Below are positions 11,473 through 19,150 of a DNA stretch of 64,000 nucleotides, piece by piece. Origin of the DNA: Nocardioides marmotae. GTDB taxonomy: Bacteria; Actinomycetota; Actinomycetes; Propionibacteriales; Nocardioidaceae. Under the pieces are notes generated by a model, which did no database searches, had not been told where the DNA came from, and was given only the letters and a program-made list of their open reading frames with translations. The position numbers and the translations under genes are program-made. The stretch is taken from NCBI RefSeq assembly GCF_013177455.1, contig NZ_CP053660.1, positions 248,001-312,000 on the forward strand. The letters are read 5' to 3'. The stretch's first letter is position 1. Every line of letters starts with the position of its first letter.

Positions 11473-11545
11473 GCCGCCTTAGCTCAGTCGGTAGAGCGTC
11501 TCACTCGTAATGAGAAGGTCGTCGGTTCGATTCCGACAGGCGGCT
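11473..11545 (+). tRNA. tRNA-Thr (anticodon CGT)
   Basis: A 73-base cloverleaf. The acceptor stem is GCCGCCT paired with AGGCGGC plus discriminator T, the D-arm is AGCTCAGTCGGTAGAGC, and the T-arm has GGTTCGATTCC. The anticodon stem TCTCA/TGAGA encloses loop CTCGTAA, giving anticodon CGT at 11506–11508, which reads ACG (threonine). The CCA end is not encoded. Confidence 0.97.
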
Positions 11546-11552
11546 CGGATCG

Positions 11553-11587
11553 GGCCCCTGACCAGCAGTGATGCGGTCGGGGGCCTT
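11553..11587 (+). terminator. Terminator of the tRNA gene
   Basis: GGCCCCTGACC pairs with GGTCGGGGGCC (11 bp with one T·G wobble) around an 11-base loop, eight bases after the tRNA and followed by TT. There is only a short T run, as is common at this GC content. Confidence 0.65.
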
Positions 11588-11629
11588 CGTCATTGCCGGG
11601 TGACCGACCTCCGACCGAAGGGACGACCG

Positions 11630-11842
11630 ATGACCAGGCAGGGCTCGGCGCGCACGGCGCGCCTCCTCGCGGGGATGATCCCGCTCGGCGCGCTCCTCCT
11701 GCTGGCGGGCCTGTTCCTCGCGTCGTGGGGCGGAGGCTCGGCCGACCTCGGTGCGGCTCTCGTCCTGATCGGGATCGCGCTGGTGGCCGTCGCTGCGGCG
11801 GCGCGGTGGCGGCGGCGCAGGGGTCGGCTCGACCCGAGCTGA
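11630..11842 (+). CDS. Small two-helix membrane protein
   Basis: A 70-residue protein with a short basic N-terminus, two hydrophobic helices (LLAGMIPLGALLLLAGLFLASW and LGAALVLIGIALVAVAAAA) and an arginine-rich tail (RWRRRRGRL). By the positive-inside rule both ends should face the cytoplasm. The ATG has GAAGGGA seven bases upstream. No family is recognised and there is no operon partner: it follows the tRNA terminator and precedes a methyltransferase gene. Confidence 0.6.
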   Translation: MTRQGSARTARLLAGMIPLGALLLLAGLFLASWGGGSADLGAALVLIGIALVAVAAAARWRRRRGRLDPS

Positions 11843-11883
11843 GAGCCCGGTCCCGGTAGGCGGGCTCTGCTTGGGTGGGTGGG

Positions 11884-12582
11884 GTGACCAGCCACCTCGA
11901 CCGGCAGCGCGCCCTGAGCGAGCAGGCCCGCGACGCCCACCTGCGCTGGCTGATCGAGGACCTCGCGATCGACCTGGTCCTCGACGTCGGCGCCAACAGC
12001 GGGCAGTTCGCGACGTCGCTGCGCACCCAGGGGTACGCCGGCGCGCTGGCGTCCTTCGAGCCCGCGGCCGGCCCGCGGGAGCGGCTGGTGGCGGCCGCCG
12101 CGGGCGACGACCGGTGGCGGGTGCACCCCTGGGCGCTCGGCGAGCAGGAGGGGACCGCGGTGCTGCACGCGGTCGACGAGCAGTCCGAGCTCGGGTCGCT
12201 CCGGCCGTCCTCGGCGTTCGGGCGGGCGTGGAAGGACGTGATGGCCCGCACCCGCGAGGAGGAGGTGCAGGTGCGGCGCCTCGACGCGGTCTGGTGCGAG
12301 GTGGCCGGCGGCGCGGAGCGGGCGCTGCTGAAGCTCGACACCCAGGGTTTCGACCTACCGGCGTTCCGCGGTGCGGGCGCGTTGGTGGAGGCCGGCGGCC
12401 CGGTCGTCGCCGTGCTGTCGGAGGTGGCCGTCGTGCCGATCTACGAGGGGGTCCCGCTGATGGAGGAGCACCTGGCGGCGTACACCGAGAAGGGCTGGGC
12501 GCTGGCCGGTCTCTACCCGGTCTCCTTCGACCCGCCGACGCTGCGGGTCATCGAGCTCGACGCCGTCCTGGTCCGCGGGTAG
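11884..12582 (+). CDS. FkbM-family methyltransferase
   Basis: A 232-residue SAM-dependent O-methyltransferase of the FkbM family. Motif I is VLDVGANSGQFATSL, the acidic residue after beta-2 is in SFEPAAG, and the late LLKLDTQGFDLPAFRGA block (KxDTQGxE-like) is typical of the family. Members methylate sugars, lipids or secondary metabolites, and no partner here points to a substrate. Start choice is uncertain: GTG at 11884 or in-frame GTG at 11875, both near a G-rich weak ribosome binding site. The 3' end contains TAGGTT (12580–12585), which may be the -10 box for the lipoprotein gene. Confidence 0.8.
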   Translation: MTSHLDRQRALSEQARDAHLRWLIEDLAIDLVLDVGANSGQFATSLRTQGYAGALASFEPAAGPRERLVAAAAGDDRWRVHPWALGEQEGTAVLHAVDEQSELGSLRPSSAFGRAWKDVMARTREEEVQVRRLDAVWCEVAGGAERALLKLDTQGFDLPAFRGAGALVEAGGPVVAVLSEVAVVPIYEGVPLMEEHLAAYTEKGWALAGLYPVSFDPPTLRVIELDAVLVRG

Positions 12583-12647
12583 GTTCGCGGCCAGCGGGAC
12601 CCGGCTCGGCGGGACGAGCCACGGCCCGGCAGCGGCGGGAGCGATCC

Positions 12648-13229
12648 ATGGGCACGATCGGCCGTCGGACCCGCGCCGCCATCGGCGCGGCCCTCGTCCT
12701 CCCGCTGGTGCTGCTCGGGTGCTCGGGGTCGGCGGGCGACGACGTCGGGCGGGCCAGGGTCGGCCCGGTGACGTTCGACCTCGGCGGCGGGAGGGTCGTC
12801 TCGGGCATGCGCGCGTCGGCGGGGGAGCGGGTCATCCACGGCGCGGCCACGGTGACGAACGCCGGCGACGAGCCGGCGGTGCTGCGTGCCGGGGACATGC
12901 TCGGCTCGGTCGACCCCGCCGACGCCGGGGTCATCGACGTCCGGGTGGTCGACCTCGGCCCCGCGCCGGGCGCGGGCGACCTGCTCGGCGCCGCCCCGTG
13001 GCCCACCCCGGGCTGGCGCCGCTGGTGGCGCTCCGCGGTGCCGGTCGAGGAGGCGGAGCTGCCGGCGGGCGGCACCGCGGAGATCATCTACCTCATCGAG
13101 GTCCGCCGCACGGGTCAGTGGCTGTGGCCGCAGAGCGCCCTGGACTACGAGGTCGGGGGGACGGCGTACCGGGCCGTGGCCGACGTCGGCTTCGAGGTCT
13201 GTCCTCCCGGTCCGGCCTGCACCCGCTGA
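12648..13229 (+). CDS. Putative lipoprotein of unknown function
   Basis: A 193-residue protein with a lipoprotein signal: basic N-terminus (RRTRA), hydrophobic stretch, and lipobox LVLLGC ending at about residue 24, so the mature form should be diacylated at that cysteine and face the outside. The rest looks beta-rich and has two tryptophan-dense patches (PTPGWRRWWRSA and GQWLWPQ). A Cys pair near the C-terminus (CPPGPAC) could form a disulfide. No family is recognised. GGGAG precedes the ATG. Confidence 0.65.
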   Translation: MGTIGRRTRAAIGAALVLPLVLLGCSGSAGDDVGRARVGPVTFDLGGGRVVSGMRASAGERVIHGAATVTNAGDEPAVLRAGDMLGSVDPADAGVIDVRVVDLGPAPGAGDLLGAAPWPTPGWRRWWRSAVPVEEAELPAGGTAEIIYLIEVRRTGQWLWPQSALDYEVGGTAYRAVADVGFEVCPPGPACTR

Positions 13230-13269
13230 GCGACGGGGCCGCCCCGCCGGCGTGGGTACCGGCCCGTCG

Positions 13270-14286
13270 ATGCAGACGATCGTGGAGTGCCCCAAGCGGA
13301 TGCGGTACGGGCCGTGCGGCGGGGTCCGCGACGACTCCTCGTGCGAGGTGGACGCGCGGCCGTGCCCGTTCGCCCAGGAGCCGGCCGCCGTGGTGGCCTG
13401 GGACGGGCCGCCGGCCGCCGGCCGGGCGCCGCGGAGCCGGCTGCTCGAGGCGGCGCAGCGGGGGCCGGTGGTGCTGACGGACCTGACGGTGCCGGCGTAC
13501 GACGCCGGCGGGGTCCGCCGGGTCGTGGAGCGGCTGGCCGGGTCGTGCGACGCGGTGCTCCTCGGGGAGCACCAGGACCGGCCGGACCTCCCGCCGACCG
13601 CGATGGCGGCGCTGGTCGGCGAGGCCGGCGGGGTGTCGTGGACGACGCTGGCCTGCCGCGACCGGAACCGGGTCGTGCTCGAGCAGGAGCTCGCCGGCCT
13701 CGCCCTCGCCGGCGCCGACGGCGTGCTCTGCGTGACCGGGGACGCCCGCGCGCCGGGGGTGCGGCCCGGCGTCACCCAGGTCTTCGACCTCGACGGGACC
13801 CGGCTGGCGGCGATGGCGGCCGAGGCCGGTCACGCGGTGGCGGTGCCGGAGGCGCCCGGGGCCGCGCCGCGCCACCTGCGCCCGGCCCGGCTGGTGGAGA
13901 AGCAGCGGGCCGGGGCGCACCTGGCGGTGCTCAACCACGTCGGGACCGCGGCCGAGGTGGCGGCGTTCGTGGCCGCGGCGCGGGAGCTCGGCCTGCGGGT
14001 GCCCGTGGTCGCGGGGGTGGCGGTCTACACCGACGAGCGGTCCGCGCGGGTGCTGCAGCGCTTCCCCGGCCTGCACCTCGACGGCGAGCGGGTCGAGGCG
14101 GTGCTCGGCGCGTCGGACGTGCGCGAGGCGGGTATCGAGGAGGCGGTGCGCGAGGCCCGCGCGCTGCTCGCCGTCGAGGGCGTGGCGGGTGTCAACCTCT
14201 CCGGCCTGGCCTCGAGCGCGGGCGCGCTGGACGGCGCCGCCGTCAAGGCCGAGGTCGGCGCACGGATCAGGGAGGGACAGCGATGA
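13270..14286 (+). CDS. MTHFR-like protein with the cysteine-rich 'MTHFR C-terminal' domain at its N-terminus
   Basis: A 338-residue protein. The first 35 residues carry CPKRMRYGPCGG...C...CPF, the conserved cysteine pattern known as the methylenetetrahydrofolate reductase C-terminal domain, here at the front. From about residue 60 a MetF-like TIM barrel follows (VVLTDLTVPAYDAGG, CRDRNRVVLEQEL, GVLCVTGDARAPG), in which the RDRN and CVTGD segments match folate/flavin-contact motifs. The stop overlaps the next gene as ATGA, so it is coupled to a SAM methyltransferase and a UvrA-like gene. It may move C1 units between folate and a corrinoid or methyl carrier. The reaction is not proven. Confidence 0.7.
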   Translation: MQTIVECPKRMRYGPCGGVRDDSSCEVDARPCPFAQEPAAVVAWDGPPAAGRAPRSRLLEAAQRGPVVLTDLTVPAYDAGGVRRVVERLAGSCDAVLLGEHQDRPDLPPTAMAALVGEAGGVSWTTLACRDRNRVVLEQELAGLALAGADGVLCVTGDARAPGVRPGVTQVFDLDGTRLAAMAAEAGHAVAVPEAPGAAPRHLRPARLVEKQRAGAHLAVLNHVGTAAEVAAFVAAARELGLRVPVVAGVAVYTDERSARVLQRFPGLHLDGERVEAVLGASDVREAGIEEAVREARALLAVEGVAGVNLSGLASSAGALDGAAVKAEVGARIREGQR

Positions 14287-15056
14287 GCGAGCAGGACCCG
14301 ATGGTCGACGAGTTCGACACCGTCGCGTCGTGGACGGTGGCCGCGGTGCGCGAGCTCGGCCCCGACCACGCGCTGCCGGCCGCGTGCCGAGGCAGCGGCA
14401 GCCCCGCCGCGCTCGACTGGCTGGCCGACGCGATCGGCATCGGCCCCGGCACCCACCTGCTCGACTCCGGCGCGGGGGTCGGCGGCCCAGCGGCGTACGT
14501 CGCCGACGAGCGGGGCGCGCGACCGGTCCTCGCCGAGCCGATGGCCGGGGCGTGCTGGGCCGCCCAGCAGCTCTTCGGCAGCACGGTGACGGTGGCCGAC
14601 GGTGCGCGCCTGCCGTTCGCGGACGCGACCTTCGACGCCGCCTGGTCCCTCGGCGTGCTGTGCACCGTGGAGGACAAGGCCGCCCACCTCGCCGAGCTGC
14701 GCCGCACCGTGCGGCCCGGGGGCGGCGTCGGCCTGCTCGTCTACGAACGTGCGGTCGACTCCCTGCCCGACCAGCCCGAGGGCAACCACTTCCCCGACCG
14801 CGCCGAGCTGGAGGCCGCCGTCGCCGCCGCGGGACTGCGGGTCGTCGAGACGGTCCCGCTCACCGACCTGCCCAGCACGCCCGAGGACTGGCAGCGCGCC
14901 GCCGACGCGGTCGACGACGCCGTCGAGCGGCGCCACCGCGACGACCCGCGCTGGGCCCGCGCCCAGGACCAGCAGGACACCATCGGCGACCTCATCTCCC
15001 GCGAGCTGGTCGTCGGCGTCCTCGTCCACTGCCGCGCCGCGGAGGCGGCGGCATGA
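14283..15056 (+). CDS. Class I SAM-dependent methyltransferase
   Basis: A 257-residue UbiE/Methyltransf_11-type enzyme. Motif I is LLDSGAGVGGPAAYVA, the acidic residue of motif II is in VLAEPMAG, motif III is FDAAWSLGVLCTV, and the post-motif RTVRPGGGVGLLVYE is clear. The substrate is unknown. It overlaps both neighbours by ATGA, so it is made in step with the MTHFR-like protein and the UvrA-like ATPase. That context suggests a shared C1 or modification task rather than general housekeeping. Confidence 0.82.
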   Translation: MSEQDPMVDEFDTVASWTVAAVRELGPDHALPAACRGSGSPAALDWLADAIGIGPGTHLLDSGAGVGGPAAYVADERGARPVLAEPMAGACWAAQQLFGSTVTVADGARLPFADATFDAAWSLGVLCTVEDKAAHLAELRRTVRPGGGVGLLVYERAVDSLPDQPEGNHFPDRAELEAAVAAAGLRVVETVPLTDLPSTPEDWQRAADAVDDAVERRHRDDPRWARAQDQQDTIGDLISRELVVGVLVHCRAAEAAA

Positions 15057-17566
15057 GCGGCGGCCAGGTGACGAGCCCCGAGGCGCTCGACGGCTGCGTG
15101 CGGGTCCGCGGCGCCAGCGAGCACAACCTCAAGGACGTCGACGTCGACCTGCCCCGCGACGCGATGGTGGCCTTCACCGGGGTGTCGGGGTCGGGGAAGT
15201 CCTCGCTGGCCTTCGGCACGCTGTACGCCGAGGCGCAGCGCCGCTACTTCGAGTCGGTGGCGCCGTACGCCCGCCGGTTGCTCCAGCAGGTCGGCGTGCC
15301 GCACGTCGAGGAGATCACCGGCCTGCCGCCCGCGGTGGCGCTCCAGCAGCGCCGCGGGTCGTCGAGCTCGCGCTCGACCGTCGGGACGATCACGACCCTG
15401 TCGAACCTGCTGCGGATCCTCTACTCCCGCGCCGGCACCTACCCCGAGGGCGCCGAGCACCTCGCGGCGGAGGCGTTCAGCCCGAACACCGCCGCCGGCG
15501 CCTGCCCGGAGTGCCACGGCGCCGGCGTCACCCACGACGTCACCGAGGACCTGCTGGTCCCCGACTCCTCGCTGAGCATCCGCGAGGGCGCGATCGCCGC
15601 GTGGCCGGGCGCGTGGCAGGCCCACAACCTGCGCCGCATCGTGAAGAACCTCGGCATCGACGTCGACCGGCCCTGGCGCGAGCTGTCCGCGGAGGACCGG
15701 CAGTGGCTGCTGTTCACCGAGGAGCAGCCGCGCGTGCTGATCCGCCCCCAGGACAAGGACGGCGGCGGCGGACGCGACTACATGGGCACCTTCCGCAGCG
15801 CCCGCCGCCACGTGCAGCAGACCCTCGCCTCCTCGCCCAGCGAGAAGATGCGCGCCCGGATGCTGGCCTTCGTCAGCACCGCGCCGTGCCGCACCTGCGG
15901 CGGCAGCGGCCTGCGGCCCGAGGCGCTCGCGGTCACCTTCGCCGGCCTCTCGATCGCCGAGGCGAACGCCGCCCCCCTCACCGAGCTGGTCGAGCTGCTG
16001 CGCCCCGAGGCCAAGGGCGACCCTGACGACGCGGCGGTGCGGATCAGCGCCGACCTGGTCGCGCGGATCGAGGTCCTGCTCGACCTCGGGCTGGGCTACC
16101 TCTCACTGGGCCGCGGCTCCACCACGCTCTCCCCGGGCGAGGCGCAGCGGCTGCGGATCGCCACGCAGCTGCGCTCGGGGCTCTTCGGCGTCGTCTACGT
16201 GCTCGACGAGCCGTCCGCGGGCCTGCACCCGGCCGACGCCGAGCCGCTGCTCGCCGTGCTCGACCGGCTCAAGGCCGCCGGCAACACGCTCTTCGTCGTC
16301 GAGCACGACATGGACGTCGTGCGCCGCGCGGACTGGGTCGTCGACATCGGCCCCGGCGCCGGCGAGGGCGGCGGGCAGGTGCTCTACTCCGGGCCGGTCC
16401 CGGGCCTGGCCGACGTCGCGGGCTCGCTGACCGCCGAGCACCTCTTCGGCCGCGCCGAGCGCTTCGAGCACCAGCCCCGGGAGCCGAGCGGCCACCTCCG
16501 GCTCGAGGGCGTCACCCGGCACAACCTCGCCGACGTCACCGTCGACCTGCCGCTCGGCGCGTTCACCGCCGTCACCGGCCCCTCCGGGTCGGGCAAGTCG
16601 ACGCTCGTCGTCCAGGTGCTCGCCGAGGCCGTCCGGCGCCACCTGGGCCAGCCCGCGGTCGAGCCCGACGGGGACGACGACGTGGTGGGGGACGGCTCCG
16701 GGGTGGGGCCGGGCGCGGGCTCGCGGTCGGGCTCGGGCGAGGTCGGCGTCCGGGCGGTCCGCGGCCTCGAGCAGGTCGACCGGCTGGTGCTCGTCGACCA
16801 GCGGCCGATCGGGCGTACGCCGCGGTCCAACCTGGCGACGTACACGGGGCTCTTCGACGCCGTCCGCAAGGTCTTCGCCGCGACGCCGGAGGCGCGCGAG
16901 CGCGGGTACGGCGCCGGCCGGTTCTCCTTCAACACCGCCGAGGGGCGCTGCCCGACGTGCGAGGGGGAGGGGTTCGTGTCGGTGGAGCTGGTGTTCCTGC
17001 CCAGCACCTACGCGCCGTGCCCGACCTGCCACGGCGCGCGGTACGACGCGGAGACGCTCGAGGTGACCTACCGCGGGCGCAGCATCGCCGACGTGCTGGC
17101 GATGGCGGTCGACGAGGCCGCCGAGGTGCTCGCCGACGTGCCGGTGGCGGCCCGGGGGCTGCGGGCGCTGCAGGAGGTGGGGCTGGGCTACCTGCGGCTG
17201 GGGCAGCCGGCCACCGAGCTCAGCGGCGGCGAGGCGCAGCGGATCAAGCTGGCCACCGAGCTCCAGCGCGTCCAGCGCGGGCACACGCTCTACGTCCTCG
17301 ACGAGCCCACCGCGGGGCTGCACCCCTCCGACACCGACCGGTTGGTGCGCCAGCTGCACCGGCTCGTCGATGCCGGCAACACCGTGGTGCTGGTCGAGCA
17401 CGACCTCGACACGATCGCCACCGCCGACCGGGTCGTCGACCTCGGCCCCGGCGGCGGCGACACCGGCGGCCGGGTCGTCGCGGAGGGCACCCCGCGGGAG
17501 GTCGCCGCGGCCGGGGTGGGCGCCACCGCGCCGTACCTCGCCCGTCGGCTCGACCGCTCCTCCTGA
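15053..17566 (+). CDS. UvrA-like ABC-type ATPase (UvrA2/DrrC class)
   Basis: An 837-residue protein with two ABC ATPase halves. Walker A motifs are GVSGSGKSS (about residue 45) and GPSGSGKST. The signatures are LSPGEAQRL and LSGGEAQRI, and the Walker B motifs are YVLDEPSAGLHP and YVLDEPTAGLHP. Zinc-type cysteine clusters (CPECHGAG, CRTCGGSG, CPTCEGEG/CPTCHGAR) are retained. It is about 110 residues shorter than repair UvrA and appears to lack the UvrB-binding insertion, as in UvrA2 or DrrC proteins linked to DNA-damage tolerance or drug self-resistance. An unusual Gly/Ser/Asp-rich insert lies near residue 550. It is last in the three-gene coupled operon. Confidence 0.85.
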   Translation: MSGGQVTSPEALDGCVRVRGASEHNLKDVDVDLPRDAMVAFTGVSGSGKSSLAFGTLYAEAQRRYFESVAPYARRLLQQVGVPHVEEITGLPPAVALQQRRGSSSSRSTVGTITTLSNLLRILYSRAGTYPEGAEHLAAEAFSPNTAAGACPECHGAGVTHDVTEDLLVPDSSLSIREGAIAAWPGAWQAHNLRRIVKNLGIDVDRPWRELSAEDRQWLLFTEEQPRVLIRPQDKDGGGGRDYMGTFRSARRHVQQTLASSPSEKMRARMLAFVSTAPCRTCGGSGLRPEALAVTFAGLSIAEANAAPLTELVELLRPEAKGDPDDAAVRISADLVARIEVLLDLGLGYLSLGRGSTTLSPGEAQRLRIATQLRSGLFGVVYVLDEPSAGLHPADAEPLLAVLDRLKAAGNTLFVVEHDMDVVRRADWVVDIGPGAGEGGGQVLYSGPVPGLADVAGSLTAEHLFGRAERFEHQPREPSGHLRLEGVTRHNLADVTVDLPLGAFTAVTGPSGSGKSTLVVQVLAEAVRRHLGQPAVEPDGDDDVVGDGSGVGPGAGSRSGSGEVGVRAVRGLEQVDRLVLVDQRPIGRTPRSNLATYTGLFDAVRKVFAATPEARERGYGAGRFSFNTAEGRCPTCEGEGFVSVELVFLPSTYAPCPTCHGARYDAETLEVTYRGRSIADVLAMAVDEAAEVLADVPVAARGLRALQEVGLGYLRLGQPATELSGGEAQRIKLATELQRVQRGHTLYVLDEPTAGLHPSDTDRLVRQLHRLVDAGNTVVLVEHDLDTIATADRVVDLGPGGGDTGGRVVAEGTPREVAAAGVGATAPYLARRLDRSS

Positions 17567-17588
17567 GGGCCTCGAAGGAGGGCCCGCC

Positions 17589-17649
17589 AGAAGTGCGGAC
17601 TCGGCCGGTCAGAAGTGCGGACTCGGCCCGTCAGAAGTGCCGACTCGGC
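17589..17649. repeat. Three-unit, 22-bp-period iteron array
   Basis: Three copies of AAGTGCSGACTCGGC begin at 17591, 17613 and 17635, exactly 22 bases apart, with 7-base spacers. The same unit recurs eight times at 51673–51851. The array lies just after the UvrA-like gene and before the hairpin at 17682. Confidence 0.85.
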
Positions 17650-17681
17650 GAGGTGGCGGGCGGGGGTGGGGGAATGCGGAC

Positions 17682-17717
17682 GGCGCGCGCCCCCGGGATC
17701 GCCGGGGTGCGCGCGCC
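17682..17717. terminator. Bidirectional terminator-like hairpin between convergent genes
   Basis: GGCGCGCGC plus CCCCG pairs with CGGGG, a one-base bulge, and GCGCGCGCC: 14 bp around a 7-base loop. It sits between the UvrA-like gene and the convergent allG-like gene. There is no T tract. Confidence 0.6.
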
Positions 17718-17734
17718 GTACGTCGTGGGGCCGG

Positions 17735-19150
17735 TCAGGCCTCGGCGCGGGCCCGGGTGCGCTCGGCCAGCGCGGCGAGGGCCGCGGGGAAGATCGACGC
17801 GGGCGGGGTGACCAGCCCGGCGCCGACCTGGCCGACGCCGGCGACCCGGCCGGCCATGCCGGTGTTGATCTGCGGCAGGATGCCGGTGCGGCAGACCGCG
17901 GAGACATCGATGCCGGTGGCGGCGCCGGCGAAGTCGAGGACCGGGATCGGCCAGCGGTCGTTCTCGCCGATGGTGATCTCGCGCATCCGGCGGCTGGTGG
18001 CCAGCGCGTCGGGCACGGTGCCGCCGACGAACCGGACGATCGCCGGGGCGGCGGCCATCGCGAAGCCGCCGATGCCGGCGGTCTCGGTGATCGCGGAGTC
18101 GCCGATGTCGGGGTTGGCGTCCTCGGGGCCGTAGTCGCCGAGGAACAGGCCGTCGGCCAGCTGCGCCGGTCCGGTGAACCACTGGTCGCCGGTGCCGGAG
18201 ACCTGGATGCCGAAGTCGGTGCCGTTGCGGGCCATCGCGACGACCATCGTGCTGCCCTCGATGTCGCGGGCGGCGTCGAGGGCGAGCTTGCAGGCCGGCA
18301 TCGCGACGTTGAGGAAGAAGTGGTCGTTGCCGCCGACGAACGCGAGCGCCTCGGCAACCTCCTCGGCGGGCCGGGAGGAGCGGACCAGGTGCGGGGCGAG
18401 GTCGCGCAGCAGCATGAGCGTGCCGGCGCGGTTGCGGTTGTGCGCCTCGTCGCCCATCTGGAGCATCTGGCCGAGGATCGCGGTCGCGTCGATCGGCCCG
18501 GCGGCGGTGACGGCCTCGGCGAGCAGCGGGCCGAGCGAGTCGCGCATCCAGCGCAGGCGCTGGAGCACCTCGGGGGAGTAGGCGCCGTAGCGGAGCACCT
18601 TGCCGAGGCCCTCGTTGAGCGAGCAGTAGGTGCGGCGCCCGGTGGCGGGGTCCTCCAGCACGAACATCCACATCGACGGCGAGACGACGCCGGCCATCGG
18701 GCCGACCGCGCCCCGGTGGTGGCAGGGCTCGAGGGCGACCTCGGTGCCGGCCTCGAAGAGCGCGACGGCGTCCTCGGGGTCCTCGACGAGACCCTCGAAG
18801 GCGGCCGCGCCCATGAGCGCGCCGCGCAGCGGGCCGGCGGTGCGGGCCCACTCGATCGGCGGGCCGGCGTGGAGGAACTGGCCCTTCTCCAGGCCGAGCA
18901 GCTCCGAGGCGGGGGCGACGCCGACGAGCATCGCCTGGACGTCGAGCATCTGCTTGACCGCGCGCGCGTTGGCGTCGCGGCGCAGCGGGTCGGCGGCGAC
19001 GGTGGCGAGGTCGTCGACGGTGCCGTCCATGGGCGGCTTCCAGTCGACGCGCTCGACCGGGACGGCCTGGGCCTCGACGGCGGCGGCGAACATGTCGGCG
19101 CCGACCGCGGCGACGGCGGCGGGGGGCTGGCTGGGGGCGGGCTGGTTCAC
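17735..19150 (-). CDS. allG: DUF1116 protein, AllG/YlbE-like subunit of a carbamoyltransferase
   Basis: A 471-residue member of the DUF1116 family. In Escherichia coli the homologue YlbE (AllG), with FdrA (AllF) and YlbF (AllH), has been assigned to oxamate carbamoyltransferase, which phosphorolyses oxalurate to oxamate and carbamoyl phosphate. Conserved-looking stretches are EPCHHRGAVGPMAGVVSPSMW, GQMLQMGDEAHNRNRAGT, VGGNDHFFLN and ARNGTDFGIQVSG. The GTG start overlaps the fdrA stop as GTGA, so the subunits are co-translated. The carbamate kinase gene is in the same island. I infer that the substrate may be ureidomalonate here, given the barbiturase-family gene. Confidence 0.78.
   Translation of the reverse strand: MNQPAPSQPPAAVAAVGADMFAAAVEAQAVPVERVDWKPPMDGTVDDLATVAADPLRRDANARAVKQMLDVQAMLVGVAPASELLGLEKGQFLHAGPPIEWARTAGPLRGALMGAAAFEGLVEDPEDAVALFEAGTEVALEPCHHRGAVGPMAGVVSPSMWMFVLEDPATGRRTYCSLNEGLGKVLRYGAYSPEVLQRLRWMRDSLGPLLAEAVTAAGPIDATAILGQMLQMGDEAHNRNRAGTLMLLRDLAPHLVRSSRPAEEVAEALAFVGGNDHFFLNVAMPACKLALDAARDIEGSTMVVAMARNGTDFGIQVSGTGDQWFTGPAQLADGLFLGDYGPEDANPDIGDSAITETAGIGGFAMAAAPAIVRFVGGTVPDALATSRRMREITIGENDRWPIPVLDFAGAATGIDVSAVCRTGILPQINTGMAGRVAGVGQVGAGLVTPPASIFPAALAALAERTRARAEA

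Noticed and set aside
11473..11545. tRNA-Thr as an attachment site of an integrated element
   Set aside because: No integrase gene follows, and no second copy of the tRNA 3' end was noticed downstream in the window.
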